Under the pieces are notes generated by a model. That model made no database searches. It worked only from the letters and a program-made list of their open reading frames with translations, and had not been told where the DNA came from. Made by a program: the position numbers and the translations under genes. Positions 1 through 13,022 of a stretch of 64,000 bases of DNA are shown here, one piece after another. Source of the DNA: Palaemon carinicauda (lineage: Eukaryota > Arthropoda > Malacostraca > Decapoda > Palaemonidae); contig NC_090746.1 in NCBI RefSeq assembly GCF_036898095.1, forward strand, positions 115,440,063 to 115,504,062. The letters run 5' to 3'. Positions within the stretch are counted from its first letter, which is position 1; every line of letters starts with the position of its first letter.

Positions 1-363
1 AACCAAAGAGAAAAAACTGAAAGAAAAATTACTTGAGCAACAAAGAGAAGGATTTATTATAAATTTTGTAAAGCATTAGATACAGAAACAATACAGAAGG
101 GAAAAATGCTATGAGGACAAAGGAATAGAACACCCAATGACATGACCTGTTCGAAGAATACCAAATCTAACATAGTAAATAGGGGGTGAACGTTTCCTCC
201 TGGGTATCACATACTCATAAGAAAAGGGGAGTCTTTCATTTTACACTTGGTAAAATGAATAACCGTGAACAATTATGGCCCAAAGGTACTGAATAACTGG
301 ATATATCACCAGTTTAGCCCAAAAACGATGCAGTGTCCAACTTACACTTACATCCTGCTTTGT
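1..363. other. AT-rich stretch, nothing recognised
   Basis: No open frame, splice-site pair or repeat was recognised here. It is left flank of the inverted-repeat element that follows. Confidence 0.5.
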
Positions 364-1763
364 TTAAAGGCCTGTCCACACTATCGGGCATGCCTGACAG
401 CCAAACAGTGATACCAGATCTGGTAACGCCAACACACAAACTAGGAGGGCGAGTGGCAAGCATGAAGGTGATGTCAGAAGCCAGGAAATGACAGGAATAT
501 GCACAGGCAGCTGCCGGTAAATGAGCTTGAACGAAACACCAGGAACTCACCACTAGTAAACTCAAGCAATTCAGGGTTTGGGGCAGAAATGTTTACAGCC
601 CCAAATTATGGAGCTTTGGTGACCTTTCTTTCCTCGGTGATGATGGCTTATTAACCCTTTTACCACCAGGCTATTTGGAAATTTCCAACCCTTAACCGCC
701 AGGGGGTTATTTTTTTCCATGAACATTTTGGTGTATATATTTTTTAAATTGCTCTAACAGCCTTAGTTTTTGTCATAGAGAGGTCAGGTTGGTCTCATTC
801 TCTTGGAAAATGCCTGAATTTTCTCAAAAAAATTATCAAAAATATGAAAAAAATAATTTTTATAGCATTTTTTTGCAAGGACGTACCGGTACGTCCATGG
901 GGGTAAAGGGATGGCTTTTGTGAAACGTACCAGTACGTCCTTTGGGGGTAAAAGGGTTCAGATAGCATAGGAGATAATGGTACAAGGAAGGTTTCTGAAT
1001 TTTCCAAACTATTTTGAATGATTACTTCCCATTAGAAATAATTCAATTCTAGGTAGATTCACAGAGTTTTGCTTGTTAACTTTCTTACCAAAATTCTCTC
1101 TCCCAAAACATACTCACAATTAAAGATTCTTAAAAAATTACAGTCCTCCTATTTACAACTTTAGTAGTTTAAAGAATGTTTAGTTTCTTATTATTGGTAG
1201 AGATATTTCGTTTGTGTGTCATCACCAGTATTGGTTTAATTTGTTATACAAATTATGACCAATCAATTTTTGTAAATTTATATCAAAATGAATATGAAGG
1301 TACCCTTGTGATACGATATGAGTTGGAAAATCTATAAATATCAAAATATTTTTTTGATAACAAGACAGAAAGTTAATAGAAGTAAGGTTGGCAGATATAA
1401 TCAAATGTTTTGAATTGTAGCTTTAGACTTTTTAAAAAAATATGGTAGCTGTCTATAAGGTGGCACATGGCCCGAATGCACTTTTCTTTGTGATTTAAGT
1501 ACATTCTTGTGATTTTTATCCTTGATAAATCATGGTATAGTATTATCTTATGAAATTGGTGTCCGCTGTGTTCTCTTTGTCCACCAGTATTTGCCCGCTG
1601 AACGAGTCGAGTTTGTGGGCTAGTAGCACCGTTTGTTGACAGATTCTTGCCTGCGGTTTTATCCCTTCTGATATCATCAATCCTCATTCTCATTACCCAT
1701 TGGGATCTGATATTACCGTTTGCACGTCGGGCATGCCCGATGTTGTTTGTGGACAGATCTTAA
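364..1763. mobile_element. Diverged inverted-repeat DNA element (MITE-like) with nested MITE
   Basis: The left end carries CCTGTCCACACTATCGGGCA and a matching run follows in reverse complement near 1690-1757 (GGGCATGCCCGAT, then TTTGTGGACAG). The arms can be aligned for about 60 bases with gaps and mismatches, including a shared CAGATC block. TTAA stands just outside both ends (364-367 and 1760-1763), which could be a target duplication. No transposase frame is left. A piggyBac-like MITE is nested inside at 651-960. The family is uncertain. Confidence 0.45.
651..960 (+). mobile_element. piggyBac-like MITE, copy 1
   Basis: About 310 bp, starting TTAACCCTTTTACC and ending GGGGTAAAAGGGTT followed by CA instead of AA, so one target base is mutated. 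It has the family core GGACGTACCGGTACGTCC (a perfect 18-base palindrome) and a second motif ACGTACCAGTACGT near the right end. TTAA flanks and CCCTTT termini point to the piggyBac superfamily. It has no coding capacity. Confidence 0.8.
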
Positions 1764-2996
1764 TTATTAACATGAGGCCATAATCAACCATTCAAACTGA
1801 AACGAATGAGAAACATTAATCAGCTTTGGATAGGACTAAAAAATACGATTGGACTCATTGCTGCTGACAGTGAAGTCTTTGACTGGAGAGCGGGCAAGGC
1901 TACTTGTCTGCGCTCACCACCTATCGTTAACAACCTCATTTATTTCAATGGCCATTACAGTACCACTGAAGGCAATCCTTATTTAAAAGGATGAAAGAAT
2001 TGTATAAGAGTAGGAACTAATATTGTTCTATGATTTTACTTTGAGATGAGATTGGTTGCAGTAGGAATTTTGACGAAGGAAAAATCTATTTCTGGGCGAG
2101 GAACCTGTGTCGCCCAGTAAAATGCTCCTTAAAGCAAAGCACCATTTCTAAGGTATAAATACTGCTAAATATACCAGAGAAAAAAGTTGCATGGAACGCC
2201 AGGAATATACCCAGCTCACTCACCCTTATAGGGTGTCGGTATAAAAACTGGGGCGAGTGAAACCACTACCAGAGGTCCCTTTCCAATTAGACTTCTCCCT
2301 CCTCAACATTCCCCGTTACTACGAGGTGTCGTATCCTGTTTGGTCTCTTTCAATAACTCTATTTCAACAGGTAAATTCTATTAGCCACATAAATAATTGA
2401 ATCCATAAAACTAATTGAATACTGCTAACTTTGCAAGTGCATATATGTCTAGCATTAGTTGTCTATATTTCATACTAACTGGGAGAGAGTCATAGTTTCA
2501 ATAAGAGCTCGATTGAATACACATTCTTAACCCAACAATTTATTCTAGAAGCAGTGCATCAGTATGAGTATTTTACTATAATTACTATAATAGTGTGACG
2601 GGGTAGGTTATTAGCATTACCACCGACACTGATGTCAACAGGTGGCATTAGATAGAGCTTAGCTGCTGCCCCCTAGCAATTGACAGAACAATCAGCTGAG
2701 GGTCCTTGTTTGGGAATAGGCCGAAGGAGCTACCACCTAGTGGATGTTGTAGTAAAGAATAATCTCTCCAGAATATAAATTATTTCTAAAAACAATATTT
2801 TGTTAAGAGTTATACATCAACCAGTATGTGTTAAGAGGTAGAGGGCCATGGAGTATAAAAAGATTATTGTTACAATTGTCCAATTGTGTATCTTAATGAA
2901 GTCACGCTAAGGATATTTAGAGAAATGATGTGACATGAAAGGGGGGGGACTCAAGGAAAATAATCATGAGGCTTCCCCACACTGTTTATTGGCATA
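1764..2996. other. Non-coding, one dispersed repeat
   Basis: No gene is seen. At about 2065-2175 lies a repeat (ATCTATTTCTGGGCGAGGAA, then ACCTGTGTCGCCCAG) that recurs in reverse complement at 57170-57290. The rest is AT-rich with no convincing open frame. Confidence 0.5.
2065..2175 (+). repeat. Dispersed repeat shared with 57065-57300
   Basis: It shares the stretch from TTTCTGGGC through CTGTGTCGCCCAG to TATAAATACTGCTAAATATA with the reverse complement of 57170-57290. Only one arm is obvious here, whereas the 57-kb copy has both arms of a hairpin. Confidence 0.6.
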
Positions 2997-3439
2997 GGCC
3001 CCGTCCACACGAGCGATCTTTGCTCGGTAAACTTTGCCTCTTTGCGAGCTAAGCCTGTCGAACGCATTTAAGCTCTTGTCCAAACGACGGTGGTTGGGTA
3101 GTGAAAGACTGGCAGTGAGTGACTGACACAGGATCAAGTTGTATGAAGACGTTTGAGAAAGTCAACAAGTAGATAAAGCACGTAGCAACAAATAACCCTG
3201 AAACATTCATCGTCAACAAAATTATAACAATATCATGAAAAAACGTAAACAAAATAGTAAGCAGCACAGATATTTTAAGGAAATGAGTTGAATAAATAAT
3301 ATAAAACTGAGAAAGATAATTTATTATTAAGATAAATGTAATAATACAGTACACTGCATAAGTTGCAATTTAGAGCTTTTATTTAATTTCTTTGTTAATA
3401 AGATTTACCTTAATTAGGAGTATTGATAATTTATAAGCA

Positions 3440-3528
<89 letters not shown>

Positions 3529-3754
3529 AAAGCAGATGTATATATTCGAAAGTGACTGCATGTCATTAGTGTGACAACTTTATCCCTTTATTGGAAGACG
3601 AATTTCCGTCAGGGAAAACCCTTGCCAGGCAAAGCCTTGATACTTCGCTAAACATCAGGGAAGCCCTGTGCGAAGCTTTGCTCGCGGTTTCTCCATTTCT
3701 GACGTCACACCGAGCAAAGCTTACCAAGCAGTGCTCGCTCGTGTGGACGGGGCC
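2997..3754. mobile_element. Inverted-repeat DNA element with (TA)n
   Basis: The ends are GGCCCCGTCCACACGAGCGA on the left and its exact reverse complement on the right (3735-3754). Imperfect complementarity continues for about 20 more bases (TTTGCTCGGTAA against TTACCAAGCA). No transposase is present. A target duplication was not identified, so the superfamily is open. The interior holds a long TA tract. Confidence 0.65.
3444..3525. repeat. (TA)n microsatellite
   Basis: About 80 bases of uninterrupted alternating TA, inside the inverted-repeat element 2997-3754. The tyrosine/isoleucine open frame over it is an artefact. Confidence 0.97.
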
Positions 3755-5093
3755 ATATGCATCAACACAACAACTCTACAGACAAAACCTCTCTACAGCA
3801 CAAGCACTTTAAAGGACGGTGTCCTAAACTACACTCATTTGATCAGACACAAGGGTTGAAATGTACTGACACCAAATTCCTCATGAGGATCTATTCAGAA
3901 CCTGGACATCACCAGTAACACCCAAACTGATCAGAGGCTAGCTCCATAGAATGCCTGATGACCTAAACAACTAGAAGAAACTTCCCCTCCTTCCTGAATG
4001 GCCCTCTATCTCTAACAGAGACTACAATAGTTGGTCTACAACTAATAGACATCTTTAGAAATAACTTTTCTTCTGGGGGAGATTATTGATGACTACAACA
4101 CACTGTGTGGCAGCAGCTTCCAGCCTATTCCTCAACAAGAACCCTCAGCTGAGTGTCCTATCAATCTCTAGGGGGTAGTAGTTATGCTTGAACTTCTGAC
4201 AGCTGCCGACAACAGTTTCAGTGGCAAAGCTGATATTGTAACCTGTCATGTCACAATAGACTAAAAACAGTAGAATACTGACTTACTGTCTAGCAAACTG
4301 GCCTATACATTTCAATCACTTGCTGAGAAACCCAGGGTAAATCCAGGTGTTATATCATCTTTTTACCCATCTGATGTACATATTGCTTTTGCTTGAAGCC
4401 GTGTTGATGATTAGCCTAAAATAAAGAAAAAATTAACTTTCCCTGCAAAATGCTTCCTTCTCTGGGAACCACCACACACCATCTGGTGGTTCATGACCCC
4501 TAACTTGTCAATAATTTGACATGTCAACTTCCTACTCTCTAGTCCCTCATTGGTTAGTGTCTAAATAAGAATTACTTTTTTTTTATTTTCTATTTAAGTC
4601 AAATAAAATTTCTGTGGTTCAATTTGAAATCACAATGTCATTCAAATGTCTCCTACCTTCGTGAAATGTAAACATATCCATCTGGCAGATACAGAGTTGT
4701 GTTTTTGTGTATGGAGGAATATAGTTCACCTCCATTTTATCTTGTTTTGAATTTATGTCAGTTGTTGGTTGACTGCTTTGATTAAAACCAAGTAATTAAT
4801 GTTTAGTTCAGGTAAATCCAGAGATGACTGAGAACAGTAGGCTAACTGCTTAAATTTTGTCTGGTGGTTGGTTTATTTTTGCATTATCTTTACTAAACTT
4901 GCAAAATTTATGCTTTTTGGACCACTGAGTTCCAAGGTGATTGTGTCCACCTTCTTAAACCTTTATTATGGCATGAATATCTAATAAATATTATTCTTAA
5001 TATAAATTCTGGAAGATTAAGGCTCATGTTTCAATTGGCAGTGAGCCCAGCCCTATTTAGAATTTTAACTTATGTACTTTTTTTGGCCAACAG
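3755..5093. other. AT-rich, no gene recognised
   Basis: No coherent coding signal or repeat structure was recognised. It precedes the candidate plus-strand exon at 5094. Confidence 0.45.
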
Positions 5094-5188
5094 GTGTTAA
5101 TGAAAGGATAGTACTTTTCTTTCAAAGGAGCCCCTTGCCTAGAGAGGCGTACAGTATACAGAAACTCACTTTGATAGCGTTTCTTGAG
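5094..5188 (+). CDS. Candidate internal exon of an unknown plus-strand gene
   Basis: A pyrimidine-rich tract ending GGCCAACAG (acceptor AG at 5092-5093) precedes this 95-base segment, and GAG/GTAAGT follows (donor GT at 5189). Only one of the three frames is open, and it is open throughout: 2 bases plus 31 codons. The peptide includes NERIVLFFQRSPLPREAYS and then QKLTLIAFLE. An exon entering with 2 bases left over and leaving in phase 0 is consistent with splicing. The protein family is not recognised, and no neighbouring exon in compatible phase was found. It could be chance, because splice-like signals are common in AT-rich DNA. Confidence 0.35.
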
Positions 5189-7520
5189 GTAAGTCTAGAT
5201 ATGTACAAATAAGCCTTACTTTCACAGTTTCCATAATCTTCAAGACATATTGCTAAATGTTTGTCTGAGTGTAAGAGAAGTTTCTCATTCATTTCGTTTT
5301 TATTGTGGAGATCTTTTCCCTTTTAAAACAATCAACGGTCTAATATTGTTCATGACTGTACTTAGATATCTTTAACATTAGTGGGTATAAACCAAAGAAA
5401 ATTTTTGAATAATGTACAAGAGAATTAAAGAATGTACGTGAAATAATCACCTTTGAAAAGTTTTTATTGGAAGAAAATTAATATTGATTTTAATTTGGAT
5501 TGGTTTAGATATGAATAATCCAACAAGATGATTACAAATTATTTTGAAAAATGTCTAAAGTTTTAACCTATCAAAGATATTGATCTAGTTACTACGATGA
5601 AATATTAAGATATTTCGTCTTGATGAGTATTTTTTTAAATAGAAGTAATTTAGCATTAAAACTAAATCAAATTCACATTTTATTAAATATCCAGTCATTT
5701 AATAATCAAACAGTCCCAGCACCAAGTCCTATGTCCCAAATCTTATATCACTAATAAGGTATTAGTCATGGTTAATTATTTACACGATAGGCAATTTAAT
5801 TAACATACTCTGTTGCCTATTTATAATTGGTCAGAATTTCATGGGTCTAATATACTCATTAGGTTTACTCTAGACAAGAATTTTTACTTAAAGTGGGCCA
5901 TGTAGATATATGAAGTTATGAGATACAATTAATAATGGTAACATCTTTAAAGATCAAAAGTAGAAGAAACTTGCTTTCAGTTTAATGGAAAATTCAAGAG
6001 AATTAGACTGGTTTATTATAGACGGTACGCTAGCCATTAACGTACTGTACTCTCAGTTGATAGCAATACTACAGCCTTTTATGAGCTTTAGGATATGTAA
6101 TAGTTATGAACCTCTTAACTCTCTAAGGAACCGATGGTGCGTTACCCGTTCATGTAACTGCAGTAGTACAGTAAACCAAAAATTTATTCAGCTTTCTAAT
6201 GCAACTTTCAGTATCTTGACATGACGTCACTAGTTAGTAACAAAGTTTGTAAGTCGTACCCGACAGTGATATCGTCACAGCCAGAATCACCAAAAGGTTA
6301 AGCTCTTGAATGCTTTAGAATTTTTTACAATCCAAGAGGTCCGTAATATATTTTGTATATTGTATATCTTATATATCTAATATTGAAACATCAATATTAA
6401 ATTACTGTACTGTATTAAGTGAATGTTTGGTTCTTAAGAGTGATTATAATCTAACCTTCCCCGTATAAAACTGTAGCCTAACTCCTTTTTTAATATTCCA
6501 AACAATGTGGAATTTTGCTTTGTCATCTTTTCAAGCTTTTGGATTCTGGAGGTTTCCAGATTTTGGAATGTCAGATGAAGGATTCTCTACCTATATTTAT
6601 AAGTTTTAAAAATAAGTGATTTAATGTAGAAAGTAATTATGATCCCCTATGGTGGGGTTAGTATTGATTAGTTTTTAAACTAGTTGAGTGGTTGATAAAT
6701 TCATTAATCTAGATTTTTCCTGTCCCATCTCTTTCCTTCACTATCCTACCTCTATCGAGGAGTGTGAATAAATAATAAAAATAAACAAAATAATAAAAGT
6801 TATCAATTTTCTACATTTGCCAGATGTTCATTTACATATCACCCCTCCCTCCTCTTCCTTGATTCGTGATATCAAGAGACTTATGATAAGGTTTTTTACT
6901 TCGAGACTGAAGAGGAGGATATTAACGTCGTATTATCGAGTCAACGGTCATCATCAACCACAATATGGTGTGGTGGTTTCCAGAGGCGGGGAGGCATTGT
7001 GCATGAGAGAAAGAGCATAAAATTTTTATTTTGGGGTAGACGTCAACACAGCTTCGAGCAAATGCAATATGAACATCAGGTGAGTATAAGAATAAAAAAC
7101 TTAGTTATAATTTCCAGAATGAGGATGATACAGTGATATGGAGAGACATACCTCATTTTTAAAAGGATCTAGAATTTTCTTAAAAAATTTTGATATTTTA
7201 TTGGAATTTAAAAAAAAAAAAATTATTTTCTCCTCAACATTTTACTAAAATAGCTAAGATTTGAATGATCAAACTTTACAATACTTCTTTCTTACACTTA
7301 TTTACTGAATTATCCTTAACAAGCTCACAAGCTTCCTTGGCACCAATGCTCGAGCTTTAGTCCTACTTACTACTCATTTATTCAAATTACTGAGAGTAAA
7401 ATAAAATGTAAACAATTGCAAAATATAATACCTACATGAAGCACATAAAAAAAACATTAACATGACTTCAAAATAAGTTATTATAAATAACATTTCAGAT
7501 TCATCATCATTAGGGAGTTG
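5189..7520. other. AT-rich, no gene established
   Basis: Short open frames at 5985-6224 and 6817-7020 are not recognised and lack support. A GTGAGT donor-like site follows AACATCAG at 7080, but no matching coding exon could be defined. No repeats were identified. Confidence 0.4.
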
Positions 7521-7529
7521 CCTTGAGAG

Positions 7530-7829
7530 GAAGACGTTTACCATGCTTGTCGTAACACTTCACATATTTGTACAATACACAACTCATCAAGACTGGGGCA
7601 TTTGAACAGCAAATGCCTCACAGTTAAAGAACTAAAGCAATTACATCTATACTGTATTTCGATGGTCATCCACACCAAGTGACAATGCGATACTGCACTG
7701 AGCAGTATGTTTTCCCACTTTCTTCTCACGTACCAGTATTACACATACCTCCTCTTTCGGAGTGATGAATTGGTAACTTTCACCATTTACTAGCTCCCAG
7801 TAACAAGAATCTCCCATGATCTGCTGCAA
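7530..7829 (-). pseudogene. Non-LTR retrotransposon C-terminal relic
   Basis: Two minus-strand frames overlap, so there is at least one frameshift. The first covers about 7647-7829. The second covers 7538-7729 and includes LTVRHLLFKCPSL. The pattern 'LTVxHLLxxCP' after a cysteine-containing stretch is the usual C-terminal tail of endonuclease/RT-type non-LTR retrotransposons. There is no RT motif here, so it is a short 3' fragment. Confidence rests on this short motif only. Confidence 0.4.
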
Positions 7830-8590
7830 AGTCTCTTATTTTGAGTTTAATAATATGGGAAAAATCCTTAAGAAGTAAATATATTCATCTTGCAGTACTG
7901 TTTCAGATCATTCTCTTTCTGAATTTAGCAAGAAGTCCTAATTCAGCAAAAATCTAATTTACCTAATTTCATTAATGCTTGGATTTTAAATTTTCAAAAT
8001 GACTAATACACCAAACTCATAATCCCTAAAATTAAAAAAAAAAAAAAATTAAAAAATTGCAGGTAAAATCCATCAGAGAAGTATTATATTACACAATTAC
8101 AGTACTGTACTGTAGTAAAAATATGATAAGCCTCTACTTTAGGGAAATATCTCCAAAGTAAACACCACCCAATTTTTACTCATTTGAAATTTACTGTAAT
8201 GCTTTTATGTACTTAAAAATTATATAAAATTACCAACAATATAGAAAAAAGAACAAACATAAATTTCATGTTTTTTTTACATACAAACTACTACCCTAGA
8301 TAGCTCAATACTTTGATTTAAAATGCGTAACAACATGCACAAAATTTTGATTTAAGTGCAAAGAGAACCTCTCTCAATACGGAAAGACTCTTGACCCCTT
8401 GCTGTAAGATATAAGAGAGCAAGTAACCTGATTTTATATAATTTCTTTGAAACCCCTAATGTTTACAATGCTTCCCTCAACAAGCTTGGTTTAATTCTGA
8501 TGTTTACTGTCAAACTATAAATTTTTAATTTTCTTTCATTTCAATAGGCTTAGACCTCTAGCAAGGTACTTTATTAATACAATCTGGTAG
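7830..8590. other. AT-rich, nothing recognised
   Basis: Poly-A and A/T-rich runs only, with no open frame of note and no repeat identified. Confidence 0.5.
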
Positions 8591-8900
8591 TTAACCCTTT
8601 TACCCCCCGGGGTATTTGGAAATTTCCAACCCTTAACCCCCAAGGGGTTATTTTTTTCCCAGCACATTTTGCAGTATATTTTCTTTAAATTGCTCTAACA
8701 GCCTTAGTTTTTGTCATAGAGAGGTCAGGTTGGTCTCATTCTCTTGGAAAATGCCTGAATTTTCTCAAAAATTCATCAAAAAATATGGAAAACCAATTTT
8801 TATAGCATTTTTTTGCAAGGACGTACCGGTACGTCCATGGGGGTAAAGGGATGGCTTTTGTGAAACGTACCAGTACGTCCTTTGGGGGTAAAAGGGTTAA
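8591..8900 (+). mobile_element. piggyBac-like MITE, copy 2
   Basis: Both TTAA duplications are intact (8591-8594 and 8897-8900). It has the same termini and the same GGACGTACCGGTACGTCC palindrome as the other copies. Confidence 0.85.
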
Positions 8901-11178
8901 TGACAATAACGTCAGTTTGTGTGATTTAAGTTTATGGCGATAATGAGAGATGTCTTCCGCATTTGATATTCTTATATTTCACTAGTTTCTTTAGCTAATT
9001 TATTTATTGCTTTTCTTTTTTGCCTAATTTTTATAGTTGTAACCTTCTGGCTGATCTTTAGTTGAATAAGCCCACATGGCCTTGAATAAAGCTTCAATTC
9101 TTCTTATGAATGAAAATGTTGATTTTGTAATGCATGTCTCTTCAACCATTAAACTTTGAAAAACAGAGATAATGAAAGTGTCAAACTTCAGCATGGAATT
9201 TAGTCTGTGTTGCACAAGGACAGGCAACTAGTAAGGACAGCCAATTTCACCTGGACAGTATGAGATACATGTGAATTTTGGGTTGCAGAAAATACACCAT
9301 ACAAAATCATACTTTACAGTTTGCTAGAGGTGCATACTGTAGATGTATGAATAGGATATTTTACCCTCCTTTCGATACCAACTGCAATGTCTTCAACCTT
9401 TTAATTTTCATGCATTCCCTTTAGTCTTTCCATACTTTGTTGTACAATTTTTATACCTTGTTCAAGTTTTCAAAAACAAATCCTTCAGGCAAGCTGTAAA
9501 GTCTAAAAATTTGACTTGGTGCTCTTTTTAAACTAATTCATAATAATAATGATAATTCTTGGGAGAGAAAACGTTATTACCTAACTTCTTGACTTAAAAA
9601 CAAGAAGAAAAATGGATCTTGCTTACATAATGGAAAACCTACCATATATGAGGAATTGGGATGTAAACAAGAAGAGGGGTTTTAACAGGAAGAAATCAGC
9701 ATGCAACATAAGACCCAAATTTAAGCACCACACACACATGCATTGGGTATAACAATGGCTGTAAGAAAATCCCAAGTAACACTAATCTATTGATTGTCAT
9801 TCTGCTTGTTTTATGGAAGCTTATTAAATCTGGCTTAGTGTAAATAGAGTTCTAATAAATCCAAATAATCTATTTGGCACAACTACTCATTAATAATCTT
9901 TTTAACAACTACAGTAATTGGGTAAACTGAAAATGATGGAGATTTTGAACAAATTTTCTCAACTGAACTATTTTCAAAATGTGACATTCACTCTTGATTA
10001 GTTTGGACATTTACAAGTATGTCTTGCTGTTAGTGTTCACTTGAAATATTCTTACAGCATTACTTCTGGTTATGAGTTTAATTTGTTCTGAGTGAGTTCA
10101 CATCCTAAAATAATCTTTCCCGCGTGAAATAACGGAAATTCATTTGACGAGTTCCACACATCCATAAATACAGACTAAATTCTAAAAGTTTTGTAATTGT
10201 AATAATTGCAAAAATTTTAATGAAAACATTATAAATTAATAAGAAATTATATTCACAATAAACAATATGAATAACTGACTTATTAACTCATACTTCACCT
10301 ATAAGGAGGAGGAGGAAGAGGAGGAGGAGGAGGAGGAGAAGGAGGAGGAGGAGGAGGAGGAGGAGGAGGAGGATCTCCCTCAATAACTTCTGGTAAAATA
10401 TCATGAGAGCTTTCTCTTAAATGATGTTCACTATCACTAACTGAATCTTTATATAAACAAAATACTTTCAAAATTGATCATAAATAACTCTGCATTCAAA
10501 ATACTATAGGCTCCTGCTGCAGCCAGTAGAAAAAAGAAGTCATCACTCAAGACATTTGTTACCATCCTAAAAACTGTATCTACGTACAAATAAAAAATTT
10601 TTGGTTATACCAACAGTCAAACTTTCTATAAACAATCATTAAAATGTCTACCTTTTTTGCTCACTGGCTCTCCCTCTCTTTTATTCTGAAGAATTTGGCA
10701 AACTAAAACAAATGTATAAAAATAAACATAAAAATTCATCTTCCACACTTCTCACCGCTTACTTTGCCAAATCTTTCCACGCAATCATTCACCTGACCTT
10801 CTTAAGTACCCAGTTCATAATTGGGAACAAGACCTCTGCTTCTACTAACTGGGCCTTCATATACTCTCATTTACTTCTTCCATAACACTATTATCCAGTC
10901 ACAAAGTTTCACTTATTTCCACAAGCAATTCATCCACTTCATCCAAACTACTTACTGTTTACCATTCTCCTATCTTTCTGTCTTGTGTTTTTCCTAATTC
11001 CATATAAATCCTCTTAACCTAAAATCATACCCATTTTCCCGCAAATAAATCCTCATGAAGATGCCTCACATTTACTCCACACACAGGAAGATTCACCCAG
11101 CTGAACCCGCATTATTATGACGTTTGGTTGTTGGATATGTAGGACCCAAATGGGGTAGTCGAGTTATTGAGGTAGAGG
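8901..11178. other. Non-coding; purine microsatellite at 10304-10373
   Basis: No gene is recognised. The only structured element is the GGA tract listed separately. Confidence 0.45.
10304..10373 (+). repeat. (AGG)n microsatellite
   Basis: About 70 bases of GGA triplets with a few GAA interruptions, purine-only on the plus strand. Confidence 0.95.
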
Positions 11179-11179
11179 C

Positions 11180-12345
11180 TACCTGGTAATTAACCTGAGC
11201 TGACTTAGGCTTATAATGTATTCAAGACAAAAGTCAACACGATTACATGGTTGGGTAGGGTTAGCACGCTCAGGGTGTGAATCTCTATAATGTGGAATGG
11301 CGTCATAGCCATTGAGCAGAGGAATACGCTCACTCGCTTGAATGGTGGTGTGTTCCATGAAGTTAGTGCGTACAGACATGTCAGCCTGAGTACATGGTAG
11401 AACTGTGATATATGTCAGCAAAACAGAGAGGAAGTAATGGTACATAACATAGTCCAACTGAAATTAGAGTTGTGGATGCTACAATAGAGATCTGAACAAC
11501 GTCAACTAAAGAGGAAGAATTCTGGGATGAGCCCGGAAAATTCTTGTGAGGAAAGTGATGCTGAGGACCCCTTGGTGCATTAGGCAACCATGACTCATAT
11601 AAACAAGTGGGAGAAAGATGAGGATCTCCAACAGGGCTGCCTCAGTACATGGGGGAATAGGTCTCATCTTGTGGGCGAGTTTTTCTGGCAAGGGAACGAG
11701 GAGGGACTTTCGATGCTTTCATGGGTGAAGTCTCATGAAGCCTAAAGTTACCCCGTAGAAACTCTGCCATAAAGGGCTCACCATTAAGTACACTAGAGGG
11801 AGACGAAGGAGATCTGTGTACGTCAGAATAATCAGGCACCACAGACACTGGCACTGGATCAAGCACAGGAAGTGCAGGGGCCGTAGCCAGGGGATCAGTC
11901 TCCAGGAGTGACTTGTGATCACTCGGTCCATACGGTGGTAATACAATGCATTAAAACAATCATCATCATCAATAAGTAAAGGTAAATCACGGGTATCATC
12001 CTCAGTTACCCAAGGTCCCTGTGGGCTCATGAAAAGAAAGAATGGAGTGGGGAATATCGGTCATCGCAGAAAAGAGCTTGCATTTCTTACTGCTATCAGA
12101 AGTTGATGAGGGAGGGGAAAGATCCCTTTTAGCTCCCTTCTTGAGACGGGAACAATATTTCTCCCACTGGGAAGATGGAAACATCATTTACCACGGCCTG
12201 AAGGGCAGTGGGGATAGGATCTACCTTGACCTGACTCTTAAAGGAACCACAAGGGCGACCATTATGGCTAGGGCAAAATTAAGCACAAATTCCTCATTAC
12301 AAAAGTATTCCCCCATCTTTGAAAAATCCCTTTGAAATGATGAGA
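11180..12345 (-). pseudogene. Degraded coding relic, family unknown
   Basis: Several minus-strand frames tile this stretch in series (12002-12187, 11719-12030, 11642-11866, 11381-11587). Their compositions suggest one former protein: Ser/Pro-rich runs and an acidic run LLIDDDDCFNAL. Higher local GC than the flanks supports former coding sequence. Frame changes and stops make it non-functional. It could be a retroelement gag-like region or another domesticated gene fragment. No family is recognised. Confidence 0.35.
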
Positions 12346-12712
12346 TAACAATATCACAGGTCAAAACTTTTGACATGGTTTTGGTTTCAGGGACCCTGCC
12401 AAAGAATGACCAACTAATTGCATCCTTCCCCTAGGATATCTTAGCCTTATTTCCTAAAACAAAATTATGATGCTAAGTGATACCTAAATAGGAGATTTTA
12501 TTAGACACTAAAGCTTATATTACCTGCAACAAAATCAGAACAAAATTCTAATAAATCAGTTATTCTTTTTGGATTACTAAATCAATGTTTAGCATCTAGG
12601 CATCCATCTTGACTGAATCTTTTAATTGGGCATAGGAATACAGTAGTTTTAAGTATGAAACAAAGGCAATCTTAAATAACAAATACAGTTTTGTATGGTA
12701 AGTATTGCCTTC

Positions 12713-13022
12713 TTAACCCTTTTACCCCAAGGCTTTTTGGAAATCTCCAACCCTTAACCCCCAAGGGATTACTTTTTTCCCAGCACATTTTGGTGTATAT
12801 TTCTTTTAAATTGCTCTAATAGCCTTAATTTTTGTCATAGAGAGGTCAGGTTGGTCTCATTCTCTTGGAAAATGTCTGAATTTTCTCAAAAAAATTATCA
12901 AAAATATGAAAAAAATAATTTTTATAGCATTTTTTTGCAAGGACGTACCGGTACGTCCATGGGGGTAAAGGGATGGCTTTTGTGAAACGTACCAGTACGT
13001 CGTTTGGGGGTAAAAGGGTTAA
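12713..13022 (+). mobile_element. piggyBac-like MITE, copy 3
   Basis: TTAA flanks at 12713-12716 and 13019-13022, standard termini and core palindrome. The right subterminal motif reads ACGTCGTTTGG, a one-base change from the other copies. Confidence 0.85.

Noticed and set aside
3379..3561. Tyr-Ile repeat peptide
   Set aside because: Translation of a (TA)n tract.
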